DNA of 64,000 nt from Tsukamurella tyrosinosolvens (GCF_900104775.1 NZ_FNSA01000003.1:1860001-1924000), one strand, 5' to 3'; shown: positions 15,691 to 24,671, counted from the stretch's first letter. Notes: generated by a model not told the origin, from the sequence alone. Numbers and translations are program-made.

Positions 15691-16870
15691 GGCACTCCGC
15701 CGGGCGTGAAGCGTCCGGTCGCGCGACGCGGGCCGCCGCCGCGTCGAGCGCCGCGAGCACCGCGGCGACGACCGCCAGTGCTGCGCCGGCGAGCGGGAGG
15801 GCGCGGTACGACGCCCCGAGATCGAGAAGTGTTCCCCCGAGCCACGGCCCGACGGCGATCCCGACGTTGAAGGCCGCGACCGTGAACGCCGGGGCCAGCG
15901 TCGGCGCGCCCGGAGCGAGCGCGAAGACCCGCGAGTTCAGGGCGGGGTTGGTCACGAATCCCGCCGCCCCGAGCAGCGCCGCGGCGACGGCCGCCGCCGC
16001 CGGATGCGGAAGTGCGACGGCGAGTGCCACCGAGGCCAGTGTCAGGGCCGTGGTGCCGCCCACCAGGACAGAGCCGGGTCGACGGTCCGCGAGGCGCCCG
16101 CCTGCGGCGATCCCCGCCACCGCGCCCACGCCGTAGAGCGCGAGCACGAGGGGCACCGTGCCCGGGGCGGCGTGCGAGCCCTCCAGGAGCATCGCCCCGA
16201 GGTAGGCGAAGCTGATGAGCAGCGCGGCGATCGATGACGCGGTGATCGCGTACGACGTCCACAGGCGGCCGGGCCGCAGCGCTCGTACCTCGTCCCGAGG
16301 GCGTGCGGGGCCGGTCGCGCTGAGGTGCGCGGGGACCGTCGTCGCGATCGCCACTCCCGCGACGACGGTGGCGACCGCGACCGCGAGGAAGGTCGCCCTC
16401 CATCCGAGGTGTTGACCGAGGACGGTCCCGGCGGGGAGCCCGATCACCGTCGCGAGCGTGAGCCCGCCGGCGACGATGCTCATCGCCCGCCCGCGACGGT
16501 CCTGGGGTACGAGCGCGATCGCCGTCGTCGCGGCCACGGCCCAGAAGCCGGCGTAGACGAAGGCGCCCACGAACCTGGTCGCGAGGAGGACGGCGAACGA
16601 GTCGGTCGTCGCCGCGACGACGTGGGTGGCGGCGAAGATCGCGGTGAAGACGAGCAGCGCCCGCCGCTTCGGCCAGCGCAGCGTCGCGAGGGCGAGGATC
16701 GGGGCGCCGAGCATCATCCCCAGCGCGAAACCCGAGATCAACAGGCCCGCCCGGGGGATCGAGACCTGTAGGTCCGCGGCGAGGTCGGGCAGGATCCCGG
16801 CGAGCATGAGCTCGGACGTCCCCTGGGCGAAGATCCCGAAGCCGAGGACCAGGACGGCGGGAGGCGTCAC
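15677..16870 (-). CDS. MFS transporter (AraJ/Cmx-type drug or sugar efflux)
   Basis: A 397-residue, 12-helix major facilitator protein. The motif A region in loop 2-3 reads GAPILALATLRWPKRRALL, and motif C-like Gly-rich TM5 (TLATVIGLPAGTVLGQHLGWRATF) marks it as an antiporter of the DHA1 type, similar to AraJ and chloramphenicol exporters. It starts with GTG overlapping the TGA of the SDR gene by four bases. The pair lies opposite a TetR regulator, a common arrangement for an inducible detoxification unit. The substrate is unknown. Confidence 0.85.
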   Translation of the reverse strand: MTPPAVLVLGFGIFAQGTSELMLAGILPDLAADLQVSIPRAGLLISGFALGMMLGAPILALATLRWPKRRALLVFTAIFAATHVVAATTDSFAVLLATRFVGAFVYAGFWAVAATTAIALVPQDRRGRAMSIVAGGLTLATVIGLPAGTVLGQHLGWRATFLAVAVATVVAGVAIATTVPAHLSATGPARPRDEVRALRPGRLWTSYAITASSIAALLISFAYLGAMLLEGSHAAPGTVPLVLALYGVGAVAGIAAGGRLADRRPGSVLVGGTTALTLASVALAVALPHPAAAAVAAALLGAAGFVTNPALNSRVFALAPGAPTLAPAFTVAAFNVGIAVGPWLGGTLLDLGASYRALPLAGAALAVVAAVLAALDAAAARVARPDASRPAECLTGS

Positions 16871-17622
16871 AGCAGCGACCCGCCGCTCGCGTCGATCCAC
16901 TGCCCGGTGACCCAGCCCGCCGCGTCGGAGACCAGGAAGCCGACGATCCCGGCCACGTCGGCGGGCCGCCCGATCCGTCCGAGCGGGGAATCCGCCGCCA
17001 TGGCCGCACGCCCCTCCTCCGTCGCGAGCCGGGCCGCGTTCATGTCGGTCGCCGTGCCGCCGGGTCCGACGGCGTTGACCGTGATCGACCGGGGCGCCAG
17101 CTCCTTGGCGAGCGCGAAGGTCAGCGCGTCGATCGCCGCCTTCGACATCGCGTAGGGAAGCAGGGCGGGGTTGTACGAGCCGTGGGTGAACCGCGTCGAG
17201 ATGTTCACCACCCGGCCGCCGTCCGCGATTCGCGGGAGCGCGTGCTGGAGGACGAAGAACGGCGCGCGGGCGTTGATCGCCATGACCTGGTCGAAGGCAT
17301 CCGGCTCGACGTCGGCGAACGGCGTCCGCCCGCCGAGGATCCCCGCGTTGTTGACCACGATGTCGGCGCGCGGGGCCTCCCGGTCGTACTGCTCCCACAG
17401 GTGCGCCGGCGCGTCGACGGCGGCGAGGTCGGTCCGGATCGCGAACGCCCGTCCGCCCCGGTCCTCGATCGCGCGCACAGTCCGCGCCGCCGCCTCGTCG
17501 TCCGCTCCGTAGTGGACCGCCACCGTCGCACCGCGGTCGGCGAGGTCGTCCGCGATCGCGCGGCCGATCCCGCGGCTCGCCCCCGTGACCAGTGCGTACT
17601 TGCCTGTCAGATCGTCGCTCAC
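16867..17622 (-). CDS. SDR-family oxidoreductase
   Basis: A 251-residue classical short-chain dehydrogenase. The Rossmann motif is TGASRGIGRA (residues 13-22), NNAG lies near residue 90, and the catalytic YAMSK near 156-160 with an upstream Ser in NISTRF. The C-terminus ends WVTGQWIDASGGSLL, as in FabG-like enzymes. The start is GTG with GGAG upstream. It forms an overlapping operon with the MFS gene and is divergent from tetR, so it probably modifies a compound that the transporter exports. The substrate is unknown. Confidence 0.88.
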   Translation of the reverse strand: MSDDLTGKYALVTGASRGIGRAIADDLADRGATVAVHYGADDEAAARTVRAIEDRGGRAFAIRTDLAAVDAPAHLWEQYDREAPRADIVVNNAGILGGRTPFADVEPDAFDQVMAINARAPFFVLQHALPRIADGGRVVNISTRFTHGSYNPALLPYAMSKAAIDALTFALAKELAPRSITVNAVGPGGTATDMNAARLATEEGRAAMAADSPLGRIGRPADVAGIVGFLVSDAAGWVTGQWIDASGGSLL

Positions 17623-17635
17623 GTGCTCCGCTCCA

Positions 17636-17694
17636 TTCCGTAGTGAGTGCTACGGAAAGAAGGTAGCAGCAAAGCGTAGCGATCGCTATAGAAT
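17636..17694. promoter_or_regulatory. TetR operator region with two palindromes
   Basis: TTCCGTAG (17636-17643) and CTACGGAA (17650-17657) form a perfect inverted repeat over 6 bases. TAGCGATCGCTA (17677-17688) is a perfect 12-bp palindrome directly before the tetR -10 box TAGAAT (17689-17694). The two sites share GTAG/CTAC arms and probably bind the TetR dimer, controlling both directions. Confidence 0.65.
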
Positions 17695-17700
17695 GAGGTC

Positions 17701-18300
17701 ATGGCGACGACGAACCGCGGCAGACCGCGCTCCTTCGATCGGGACGCGGCACTCGGTGCCGCCGCGTTGCTGTTCTGGGAGAAGGGCTTCGAAGCCACAT
17801 CCGTCCGCGATCTCACCGACCGGCTCGGCGTCGAGGCGCCGAGCCTCTATCGCGCGTTCGGGGACAAGCGGCGCCTCTTCGAGGAGGCCGTCGCCGAGTA
17901 CGACCGCACGTACGGCGGCTTCATCGACCTCGCCTTCGCGGAGGAGTCCACCGCGCGCGACGTGGTCCTGCGCCTCCTCGCGGAGGGGCCGCGGCGGTAC
18001 ACGCGCGCCGGGCTGCCGCGCGGCTGCCTCGTGGTGAGCGGCGACGCCGGCACGGCCGACGCGGAGGTCGCGGGCTACATGGTCGCGATGCGCTCCGCCA
18101 ACGTCGATCGCCTGGCCGACCGCATCGCCCGGGACGCCGAAGCCGGCGAGTTACCCGCCGCCGTCGACGCGCTCGCGTTGGCGCGGTTCGTCTTCGCGAC
18201 CCTCAACGGCCTCGCCGAGGCGGCCCGCGAGGGGGTCCCGGTGGAGGAGCTGGAGTCGGTGGCCGCGATCGCCGCGGGCGCCTGGCCCGTCAGCTCCTGA
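17701..18300 (+). CDS. TetR/AcrR family repressor
   Basis: A 199-residue regulator. The N-terminal HTH reads GRPRSFDRDAALGAAALLFW then TSVRDLTDRLGVEAPSLYRAFG (residues ~34-55). The C-terminal ligand domain is of the AefR/TetR_C_16 sort (LPRGCLVVSGDAG), often linked to stress or quinone-like ligands. It is leaderless: TAGAAT ends 6 nt before ATG. Divergent placement and palindromes in the gap imply that it represses the SDR-MFS pair and itself. It converges with mntR, overlapping by 11 bases. Confidence 0.9.
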   Translation: MATTNRGRPRSFDRDAALGAAALLFWEKGFEATSVRDLTDRLGVEAPSLYRAFGDKRRLFEEAVAEYDRTYGGFIDLAFAEESTARDVVLRLLAEGPRRYTRAGLPRGCLVVSGDAGTADAEVAGYMVAMRSANVDRLADRIARDAEAGELPAAVDALALARFVFATLNGLAEAAREGVPVEELESVAAIAAGAWPVSS

Positions 18301-18988
18301 CCCAGATGGCCTGCGCGGCCACGTCACCCAGGTCCAGCGGCGCACCGTCGTCGACGGTGACGGCGACGGTCCCGAGGAACTTGCGCAGTTCCACGACCTC
18401 GATCCGCGCGTCGGGCGCGATGCCGACCTCCTGGAAGTAGCGCAGCATCTCGGGGTCGGAATCGGAGATTCGGGCGACGGTGCCCGACTGCCCCGCTGCG
18501 AGTTCGGAGAGCAGGCACGCGTCGGGGGTGGGGACGGTGCCGTCCGGCTGGGGGATCGGGTCGCCGTGCGGATCGCGATCGGGGTAGCCGAGGCGCTCGT
18601 CGAGTCGCGCGAGGAAGCGCTCGGAGACGGCGTGCTCGAGGACCTCCGCCTCGTCGTGCACCTCGTCCCAGCCGTAGCCGAGCTCCGAGACCAGGAAGGT
18701 CTCGAGGAGCCGGTGCCGGCGCACCATCGCCGTCGCCGCGGCGCGGCCGTCGTCGGTGAGGGTGACAGCGCCGTACTTCTCGTGGTCGACCAGCCCCTGG
18801 TCGGCGAGCTTGCGAATGGCCTCGGACGCGGTGGAGGCGGAGACGCCGAGCGCGTCGGCGAGCGACTTGGTCGTGACCTTCACATCGGACCACTCCTGGG
18901 CGGTCCAGATCTGCTTGAGGTAGTCCTGCGTGACCGCGGACAGCTCGCCGACGGGGCGCGGCGAATCGGGCAGGGGAGGCTTGGGCAC
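18290..18988 (-). CDS. mntR: Manganese-dependent DtxR-family repressor MntR (SirR)
   Basis: A 232-residue metalloregulator. The winged HTH spans residues ~20-75 (SLADALGVSASTASEAIRKL). The dimerisation and metal domain includes RRHRLLETFLVSELGYGW, DEVHDEAEVLEHAVSE and PHGDPIP. A C-terminal SH3-like FeoA domain follows (VARISDSDPEMLRYFQEVGI). The position next to ribF matches Rv2788 (MntR/SirR). The start is GTG with TATGGT ending 6 nt before it. In other actinobacteria it represses Mn importers when Mn2+ is sufficient. Confidence 0.88.
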   Translation of the reverse strand: MPKPPLPDSPRPVGELSAVTQDYLKQIWTAQEWSDVKVTTKSLADALGVSASTASEAIRKLADQGLVDHEKYGAVTLTDDGRAAATAMVRRHRLLETFLVSELGYGWDEVHDEAEVLEHAVSERFLARLDERLGYPDRDPHGDPIPQPDGTVPTPDACLLSELAAGQSGTVARISDSDPEMLRYFQEVGIAPDARIEVVELRKFLGTVAVTVDDGAPLDLGDVAAQAIWVRS

Positions 18989-19022
18989 GCACCCACCATA
19001 GGCCGTCCGATAGGGTGAGTGC
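18989..19022. promoter_or_regulatory. Divergent leaderless promoters of mntR and ribF
   Basis: This 34-bp gap holds both -10 boxes: TATGGT for mntR on the minus strand (19000-18995) and TAGGGT for ribF on the plus strand (19011-19016). Each is 6 nt from its GTG start. There is no room for separate regulatory sites, so the two promoters must compete or be co-regulated. Confidence 0.75.
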
Positions 19023-19985
19023 GTGCTTCGCTGGCGAGGGCTCGATGACGTTCCCGCGGACTGGGGACGCTGTGTCGTAACGATCGGCGTGTTCGACGGT
19101 GTACACCGCGGACACGCCCAACTGATCGCACGAGCGACCGCGGAGGCCCACGAACGTGGCCTCCCCGCGGTCCTCATGACGTTCGATCCGCATCCCGCCG
19201 AGGTGGTGCGGCCCGGATCGCATCCGCCGCAACTGACCACGCTGACCCGGCGCGCCGAGCTCGCCGAGGAGCTCGGCATAGACGTCTTCTGCGTGATGCC
19301 CTTCACCGCCACCGTCATGGCGCAACCGGCCGAGGACTTCGTGCACTCCGTGTTGGTCGAGCGGCTGCACGCCGCCGCAGTGGTGGTGGGCGACAACTTC
19401 ACGTTCGGTTACCGCGCCCTCGGCAACGTCGAGATGCTCGCGCAGCTCGGCCACAAGTTCGGCTTCTCCGTCGACGCGGTGCCGCTCCTCACCGAACACT
19501 CGGTGACGTACTCCTCGACCTACATCCGTTCCTGCGTCGACGCGGGCGACGTCAAGGCCGCCGCCGAGGCGCTCGGGCGCCCGCACCGCGTGGAGGGCGT
19601 CGTCGTGCGCGGCGACGGCCGCGGACGCGAGCTGGGCTTCCCGACCGCGAACGTCGCGCCGCCGATGTTCGCGGCGATCCCCGCCGACGGCGTCTACGCC
19701 GCGTGGTTCACGGTGCTCGGCGCGGGCCCCGTCGTGGGGCAGGTGACGCCCGGGGAGCGGTACCCGGCCGCGGTCTCCGTCGGCAGCAATCCGACGTTCT
19801 CGGGGCGCACGCGCACCGTCGAGGCGTTCGTGCTGGACACCTCCGCCGACCTCTACGGCCAGCACGTGGCCGTCGACTTCGTGGACCGGGTGCGCGGCAT
19901 GGAGCGGTTCGACTCCGTCGAGTCGCTGCTCGACGCCATGGGTGGCGACGTCGACAAGACCCGCGCGATTCTGGGAATCTCCTGA
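19023..19985 (+). CDS. ribF: Bifunctional riboflavin kinase/FMN adenylyltransferase RibF
   Basis: A 320-residue enzyme that makes FMN from riboflavin and then FAD. The N-terminal nucleotidyltransferase domain shows [12 protein letters not shown] (residues ~20-31) and [14 protein letters not shown]. The C-terminal kinase domain shows [11 protein letters not shown] near residue 201 and [11 protein letters not shown]. Length is typical. The GTG is leaderless. It is followed by rpsO in the same order as mycobacteria. Confidence 0.95.
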   Translation: MLRWRGLDDVPADWGRCVVTIGVFDGVHRGHAQLIARATAEAHERGLPAVLMTFDPHPAEVVRPGSHPPQLTTLTRRAELAEELGIDVFCVMPFTATVMAQPAEDFVHSVLVERLHAAAVVVGDNFTFGYRALGNVEMLAQLGHKFGFSVDAVPLLTEHSVTYSSTYIRSCVDAGDVKAAAEALGRPHRVEGVVVRGDGRGRELGFPTANVAPPMFAAIPADGVYAAWFTVLGAGPVVGQVTPGERYPAAVSVGSNPTFSGRTRTVEAFVLDTSADLYGQHVAVDFVDRVRGMERFDSVESLLDAMGGDVDKTRAILGIS

Positions 19986-19992
19986 CCCCTGG

Positions 19993-20074
19993 TAATGTGG
20001 CCTCTTGTGCCTGCTGCGGTTCGCGGTGGCGGCACGGAATTCTGACGACGCGATACTGGAACAAGGAGCCTCGC
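19993..20074 (+). promoter_or_regulatory. rpsO promoter and leader
   Basis: TAATGT at 19993-19998 is a good -10 box, giving a leader of about 70 nt before rpsO. AAGGAG (20063-20068) is the ribosome site. S15 in other bacteria represses its own translation through the leader; no clear S15-mimic fold was resolved here. Confidence 0.5.
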
Positions 20075-20344
20075 ATGGCGCTGACCACCGAGCAGAAGAA
20101 GAGCATCCTGGCCGAGTACGGCCTGCACGAGACCGACACGGGCTCGCCCGAGGCGCAGGTCGCGATGCTGACCAAGCGCATCACCGACCTCACCGAGCAC
20201 CTCAAGCAGCACAAGCACGATCACCACAGCCGCCGCGGCCTGCTGCTGCTGGTCGGCCGTCGTCGCCGCCTGCTGAAGTACGTCGCCTCGGTCGACATCA
20301 ACCGCTACCGCGCGCTCATCGAGCGCCTCGGCCTGCGTCGCTAA
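20075..20344 (+). CDS. rpsO: 30S ribosomal protein S15
   Basis: An 89-residue primary rRNA-binding protein of the 30S platform. The sequence is the classic S15 pattern: [49 protein letters not shown] and [15 protein letters not shown]. The ATG follows AAGGAG by 6 bases. It is separated from ribF by its own promoter and leader, and a hairpin terminator follows. Confidence 0.98.
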   Translation: MALTTEQKKSILAEYGLHETDTGSPEAQVAMLTKRITDLTEHLKQHKHDHHSRRGLLLLVGRRRRLLKYVASVDINRYRALIERLGLRR

Positions 20345-20357
20345 GAGCCTTCATGTC

Positions 20358-20392
20358 AACGGCCCGCTCCCGGATCTCCGGGGCGGGCCGTT
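20358..20392 (+). terminator. rpsO terminator hairpin
   Basis: AACGGCCCGC (20358-20367) pairs perfectly with GCGGGCCGTT (20383-20392) over a 15-base loop that can extend the stem with CCGG pairs. A short TT/GTTT follows. It sits 13 bases after the rpsO stop. Confidence 0.85.
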
Positions 20393-20424
20393 CGGCGTTT
20401 CCGGGGTCCGCCGGCGGCGGGAGC

Positions 20425-20498
20425 CTCACGATGTCGACCTCTGAGGCGGTGCGTGTGTTCTGACGCACCTCCGACGGCGCAGAACTCGATATCGTGAG
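20425..20498. repeat. 74-bp palindromic repeat, copy 1
   Basis: The ends are inverted repeats: CTCACGATGTCGA at the left and TCGATATCGTGAG at the right. Inside are TCTG/CAGA and a central hairpin GGTGCGT...ACGCACC. A second copy of exactly 74 bp lies at 38864-38937 with 56 of 74 identical bases. The element lies between the rpsO terminator and the stop of a convergent SDR gene. No transposase is nearby. Confidence 0.75.
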
Positions 20499-20503
20499 CG
20501 GGC

Positions 20504-21253
20504 TCAGCCCCGGCCGAGGAGCGTGCCGCCGTTGACCTGCAGGATCTGACCGGTGGTCCAGCCGGCGTCGGGAGCGGCGAGATAGGAGACCGCCGCCGCG
20601 ACCTCCTCGGGGGTCCCGGGGCGGCCCGCGGGGATCTGCGCGACGCGGCTGTCGTGCAGCTCGGCGGTGAGGCGATCCGTCCAGAACTCCGTCGCCGGCA
20701 CGAAACCGGGCGCGACCACGTTGACGGTGACGCCCTCGGACGCCAGTTCCAGGGCGAGCCCCGCCGACCAGGCGTGCAGTGCCCCCTTCGCCGCGCCGTA
20801 CGGCCCGGGCCCGCGCAGCCCCGCGATCGAGCTGATCGAGACGATCCGGCCGCCGGGACGGGCGAGGTGCGGCCGCAGCGCCTCGGTCGCCAGCACGGCG
20901 GTGACCACGTTGAGCCGGAACGTGGTCGCGTAGGAATCGGCGACCGCCGCGAGGTCGTCGGGCGCGCCGTCGCGGGCCGGGTTGCCGCCCACGTTGTTCA
21001 CCAGGACGTCGACGGCGCCGCCGGCCCCGATCCGGGCGGCGAGCGCTCCGACGGCCGAGGGATCGGCCAGGTCCGCGACCTCGGCCGATACGCGCCGCGC
21101 GTCGAGCCCGGCGTTGATCGCGGACGCGGTCTCCTCCAGTACGTCCGCCCGCCTTCCCACGATCACGACGTCGTTCCCGTCGGAGGCCAGACGGTGCGCG
21201 ATCGCCCGCCCGATGCCCGTCCCGCCGCCCGTCACCACTGCGCGCCTCGTCAT
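20504..21253 (-). CDS. SDR-family oxidoreductase (FabG-like)
   Basis: A 249-residue short-chain dehydrogenase. The cofactor motif is TGGGTGIGRA (residues 8-17), NNVGG lies near residue 87, and the catalytic pair is Ser in SISSIAG and YGAAK near 155. The C-terminus WTTGQILQVNGGTLLG matches the FabG-type tail. The adjacent lysX is co-directional with a 49-nt gap, so they may be co-transcribed. The matching gene position in M. tuberculosis is also an SDR (Rv2781c neighbourhood is different, so orthology is uncertain). The substrate is unknown. Confidence 0.85.
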   Translation of the reverse strand: MTRRAVVTGGGTGIGRAIAHRLASDGNDVVIVGRRADVLEETASAINAGLDARRVSAEVADLADPSAVGALAARIGAGGAVDVLVNNVGGNPARDGAPDDLAAVADSYATTFRLNVVTAVLATEALRPHLARPGGRIVSISSIAGLRGPGPYGAAKGALHAWSAGLALELASEGVTVNVVAPGFVPATEFWTDRLTAELHDSRVAQIPAGRPGTPEEVAAAVSYLAAPDAGWTTGQILQVNGGTLLGRG

Positions 21254-21302
21254 CGTTCGAATGTCTCACGATCTGGGCGCGCCCGCAGGACTCGCGGCGG
21301 CG

Positions 21303-24300
21303 TCAGCGATCCTGCGGCTTGACGAAGGGGAAGGCGAGGGTGGCGCGGATGTTCACGCCCGCGAGCAGCATGACGATGCGGTCCACGCCGATGCCCAGGC
21401 CACCCGTCGGCGGCATGGCGTAGGAGAGCGCGTCCAGGAAGGACTCGTCCAGTTCCATCGCCTCCGGATCGCCCGCGGCCGCGGCCATGGACTGCTTCGT
21501 GAGCCGCTCCCGCTGGTCGATCGGGTCGGTCAGCTCGGTGTACGCGGTGCCGAGCTCGGCGCCGAATCCCACGAGGTCCCACTGCTCGGTGAGCCGCGGA
21601 TCGTCGCGATGCCTGCGCGCCAGCGGCGAGACCTCGATCGGGAAATCGCAGTAGAACGTGGGGAACTCGGTCTGCTTCTCCACCAGGGCCTCGTACAGCT
21701 CCATCACGAGCTTGCCCGCGGTCGCGCCGCGCGGCACGGCCACGTGGTGCCGCGCGCAGACCTCGGACACCTCCTCGAGCGTCGACGCCGACGTCAACTC
21801 GACGCCCGCCGCCTTCGAGACCGCGGAATGCACCGTCACGACGGGCCACTCGGCCGTCAGGTCCACCTCGCGCGTGCCGCCGGCACCGTCGGGCCGCACC
21901 GCGACCGGCTTCCCGTTGACCGCGACCGCCGCGGCGAGGATCACCTCGCGCGTGAGCGTCCGCATCGTCGTGTAGTCGCCGTAGGCCTCGTACGCCTCGA
22001 GCGCGGTGAACTCCGGGTTGTGCGTCGCGTCCGCGCCCTCGTTGCGGAAGTTGCGGTTCAGCTCGAAGATCCGGCCCATCCCGCCGACCGCCAGCCGCTT
22101 GAGGTACAGCTCCGGCGCGATGCGCAGGTACAGCCCCATGTCGTAGGCGTTGATGTGCGTGGTGAACGGGCGGGCCGCGGCGCCGCCGTGCACCGACTGC
22201 AGCATCGGCGTCTCGACCTCGGTGAAGTCGCGGCCCACGAAGACGGCCCGCATCGCGGCGACGGCGCGGGAACGCCGGTACAGCAGGTCCACGGCACCGT
22301 CGTCGGTGATGAGCTCCAGCGGCCGGTTGCGCGCCCGCGTCTCGTCGCCGAGCCGCGCGCGCGTCTTGGGGACGGGGGAGAGGCACTTGCCGGCCATGGC
22401 CCACGACGCGAGGAGTACCGACGGCTCGCCCGTGCGCGAGCGGATCACCTCGCCGGTCACCGACACCAGGTCGCCCATGTCGATCGAGGTGCGCCACAGC
22501 GCCCGGACATCGTCCGGGGTGCGGTCTTGCTCCGCGATCACCTGCAGGTGGGCACCGTCCTCGTGGAGGTCGACGAAGGTCACGCCGCCGTAGTCGCGCA
22601 CCGCCCGCACCCGTCCGGTCACGGAGACGACAGTGCCCGAGGCGCCGTCGGGCGTGAGGCCGGACGCCTGCGCCCGGACCGTTTCGAGGGACGCGGTGCG
22701 CGGGACCGACGGGGGGTAGCCGGGCATTCCGGCGTCCTCGAGGGCCTGGAGTTTGCGCCGGCGCACGCGCTGCTGCTCGGAGAGCCGCACGGGTGGCGCC
22801 TCGCGGCGGAGCAGGCGCTCCTCCTCGGCGAGCAGCCGGTCGACGAACTCCGAGTCCCGCGGGAACTCGTCCGGGATCGACGGTCCGGCCAGGAACTTCG
22901 GTCCGATCTGCGGCAGGAAGCCCTCGGCGGTGCCGACGGCGATGCCGGCGCGGACCGCGCTCAGCGACTGGTCGTAGCAGAGGACGCGGGGAACCCAGTC
23001 GGGGCGGTACTTGTCGTTCGATCGGTAGAGGCTCTCCAACTGGTAGAACTTCGACGCGAAGCTGAGCACCGAGTCGACCATCCGGGTGATCGGCCCCGCG
23101 CCCACGCGGTCCGCTTCGGAGAAGACCGACCGGAAGACCGCGAAGTTCAGCGAGATCCGCCGGATCCCGATCTCCCCGCAGTGCTCGATGAGCTTGGCGA
23201 CCATGAACTCGTTGAGGCCGTTCTCGGCGTCGCGGTCGCGGCGCATCAGGTCCAGCGAGAGGCCGCGCGTGCCCCACGGGACGAAACTGAGCAGGCCCCG
23301 CACCACGCCGTCGGCGCTGTGCGCGGAGACGAGCACGCAGCGGCCGTCCACCGGGTCGCCGATCCGGTTGAGGGCCATGGAGAACCCGCGCTCGGTCTCC
23401 TCGCCGCGCCACTGCTCGGCGAGCTCGGCCACCTCGGCGAGCTCGGTGGCGGTGAGGTCGCCGTGCCGCCGGACCTTGAGCGTGTAGCCGGCGCCGGCGA
23501 CGCGGGTGACCGCCTGCCGCACGGCGCGCATGTCGCGGCCCTTGAGGGTGAACGCGTCGACGTGGATGATCGCCTCGTCGCCGATGGTCAGCGTGCGCAG
23601 ACCGGCGTCCTCGTACACGGTCGCGCCGTCGGCGCTCGCCGCGAGCACCGCGGGGTAGAGGCTGTGCGACCGGCAGTCCTCGATCCACGCCGCGACCGCC
23701 GCCGGCCAGGAGTCGCGATGGCCGATGGGGTCGGCGCTCGCCATCGACACGGGTCCGACGGCGCGGCAGGTCACGACGGCCCGCCGGTCCGGGGAGGCGA
23801 TCACCGCCTTGTCGCGCCGGGTGGCGAAGTAGCCCAGGGAGTCGTCCTCGCCGTACTCGAGGAGCAGCCGCCGGACCTCGAGCTCCTCGGGCTCGGTCAT
23901 CAGCTCGTCCCCGCGGCCGGCCCGCCAGAAGGCCATGAGCGCGAGGATCAGCACCGACGCGGACAGCACGCCGGCGAGGGAGTACAGCCACATCGGCCCC
24001 GAGTGCCCGTTGAGCGCCACGTCGATCCGCCGCGGGACGGCGACGCCGAACGTGGACCGCAGTGACCACACGAGGATCTCGACGGTGCCGCTCAGCCGGT
24101 TCGGGCCCCGGCCGGGGAACGTGAAGGCCAACGCGACCACCACCAGGTAGACGCCCACGAAGCCGCCGACCAGCACCCCGATCGCCGCGCGCCGCGAGCC
24201 CCGCGCGAGCTTCGCCGGGTATTGCGGACGGGCGGCGATGACGAAGGCGAGGCACACGGCGCTGATCGCGGCGGTGAGCGCGGCGCCCGGTAGGGAGAAG

Positions 24301-24671
24301 CGCACGGACACGTACGCCTCGATGAACGCCGGCAGGTGCCGCATCTCGTCCGGATCGAGCTGGTCGGTCGCGACGATCACGAGCGTCGCGATGTTCACCA
24401 GCACCTGCAGCGACATCATGATCACCGCGACGGTGTGCGCGGCCCGCAGGCGCCGGCGCAGCGCGCCGAGGAGGACGGTGAGCGCCGCGACGAGCAGCAG
24501 GCTCGGGTGCGAGGGGATGCCGACGATGCCGAGGAGGTCCGCCACCAGGGGCAGGACCCGGTCGCTCCGGATGATCACGCTCAGCAGGGAGACGATCCCC
24601 GCGGCCGTGATCATGTGCGCCAGCCACGTCGCCGTCGCCTCCTGCACCCGTTCCCGGCTGGTCTGCGACAC
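21303..24671 (-). CDS. lysX: Bifunctional lysyl-phosphatidylglycerol synthase / lysyl-tRNA synthetase LysX
   Basis: A 1122-residue fusion. Residues ~10-245 hold about six or seven membrane helices. Residues ~260-600 are the DUF2156 GNAT-like aminoacyl transferase, with FVPWGTRGLSLDLMRRD. Residues ~630-1122 are a class II lysyl-tRNA synthetase: an OB fold (VTGRVRAVRDYGGVTFVDLH), motif 2 (FRNEGADATHNPEFT, near residue 870) and motif 3 (GGLGIGVDRIVMLL, near residue 1090). It charges tRNA-Lys and passes lysine to phosphatidylglycerol, lowering surface charge and giving resistance to cationic peptides. GTG at 24671 is chosen because GAGGAGG lies 9 nt upstream. Confidence 0.95.
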   Translation of the reverse strand: MSQTSRERVQEATATWLAHMITAAGIVSLLSVIIRSDRVLPLVADLLGIVGIPSHPSLLLVAALTVLLGALRRRLRAAHTVAVIMMSLQVLVNIATLVIVATDQLDPDEMRHLPAFIEAYVSVRFSLPGAALTAAISAVCLAFVIAARPQYPAKLARGSRRAAIGVLVGGFVGVYLVVVALAFTFPGRGPNRLSGTVEILVWSLRSTFGVAVPRRIDVALNGHSGPMWLYSLAGVLSASVLILALMAFWRAGRGDELMTEPEELEVRRLLLEYGEDDSLGYFATRRDKAVIASPDRRAVVTCRAVGPVSMASADPIGHRDSWPAAVAAWIEDCRSHSLYPAVLAASADGATVYEDAGLRTLTIGDEAIIHVDAFTLKGRDMRAVRQAVTRVAGAGYTLKVRRHGDLTATELAEVAELAEQWRGEETERGFSMALNRIGDPVDGRCVLVSAHSADGVVRGLLSFVPWGTRGLSLDLMRRDRDAENGLNEFMVAKLIEHCGEIGIRRISLNFAVFRSVFSEADRVGAGPITRMVDSVLSFASKFYQLESLYRSNDKYRPDWVPRVLCYDQSLSAVRAGIAVGTAEGFLPQIGPKFLAGPSIPDEFPRDSEFVDRLLAEEERLLRREAPPVRLSEQQRVRRRKLQALEDAGMPGYPPSVPRTASLETVRAQASGLTPDGASGTVVSVTGRVRAVRDYGGVTFVDLHEDGAHLQVIAEQDRTPDDVRALWRTSIDMGDLVSVTGEVIRSRTGEPSVLLASWAMAGKCLSPVPKTRARLGDETRARNRPLELITDDGAVDLLYRRSRAVAAMRAVFVGRDFTEVETPMLQSVHGGAAARPFTTHINAYDMGLYLRIAPELYLKRLAVGGMGRIFELNRNFRNEGADATHNPEFTALEAYEAYGDYTTMRTLTREVILAAAVAVNGKPVAVRPDGAGGTREVDLTAEWPVVTVHSAVSKAAGVELTSASTLEEVSEVCARHHVAVPRGATAGKLVMELYEALVEKQTEFPTFYCDFPIEVSPLARRHRDDPRLTEQWDLVGFGAELGTAYTELTDPIDQRERLTKQSMAAAAGDPEAMELDESFLDALSYAMPPTGGLGIGVDRIVMLLAGVNIRATLAFPFVKPQDR

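Noticed and set aside
20425-20498. Repeat copy 1 as the rpsO terminator
   Set aside because: A better terminator hairpin lies at 20358-20392, and the 74-bp element recurs elsewhere in the window.
21254-21302. CTCACGATC near 21262 as a third copy of the 74-bp repeat
   Set aside because: Only nine bases match the left end; no right end or hairpin is present.
20982-24065. A 1027-codon plus-strand open frame over lysX
   Set aside because: It is antisense to lysX, has His/Arg/Val-rich shadow composition typical of high-GC opposite frames, and shows no domain.
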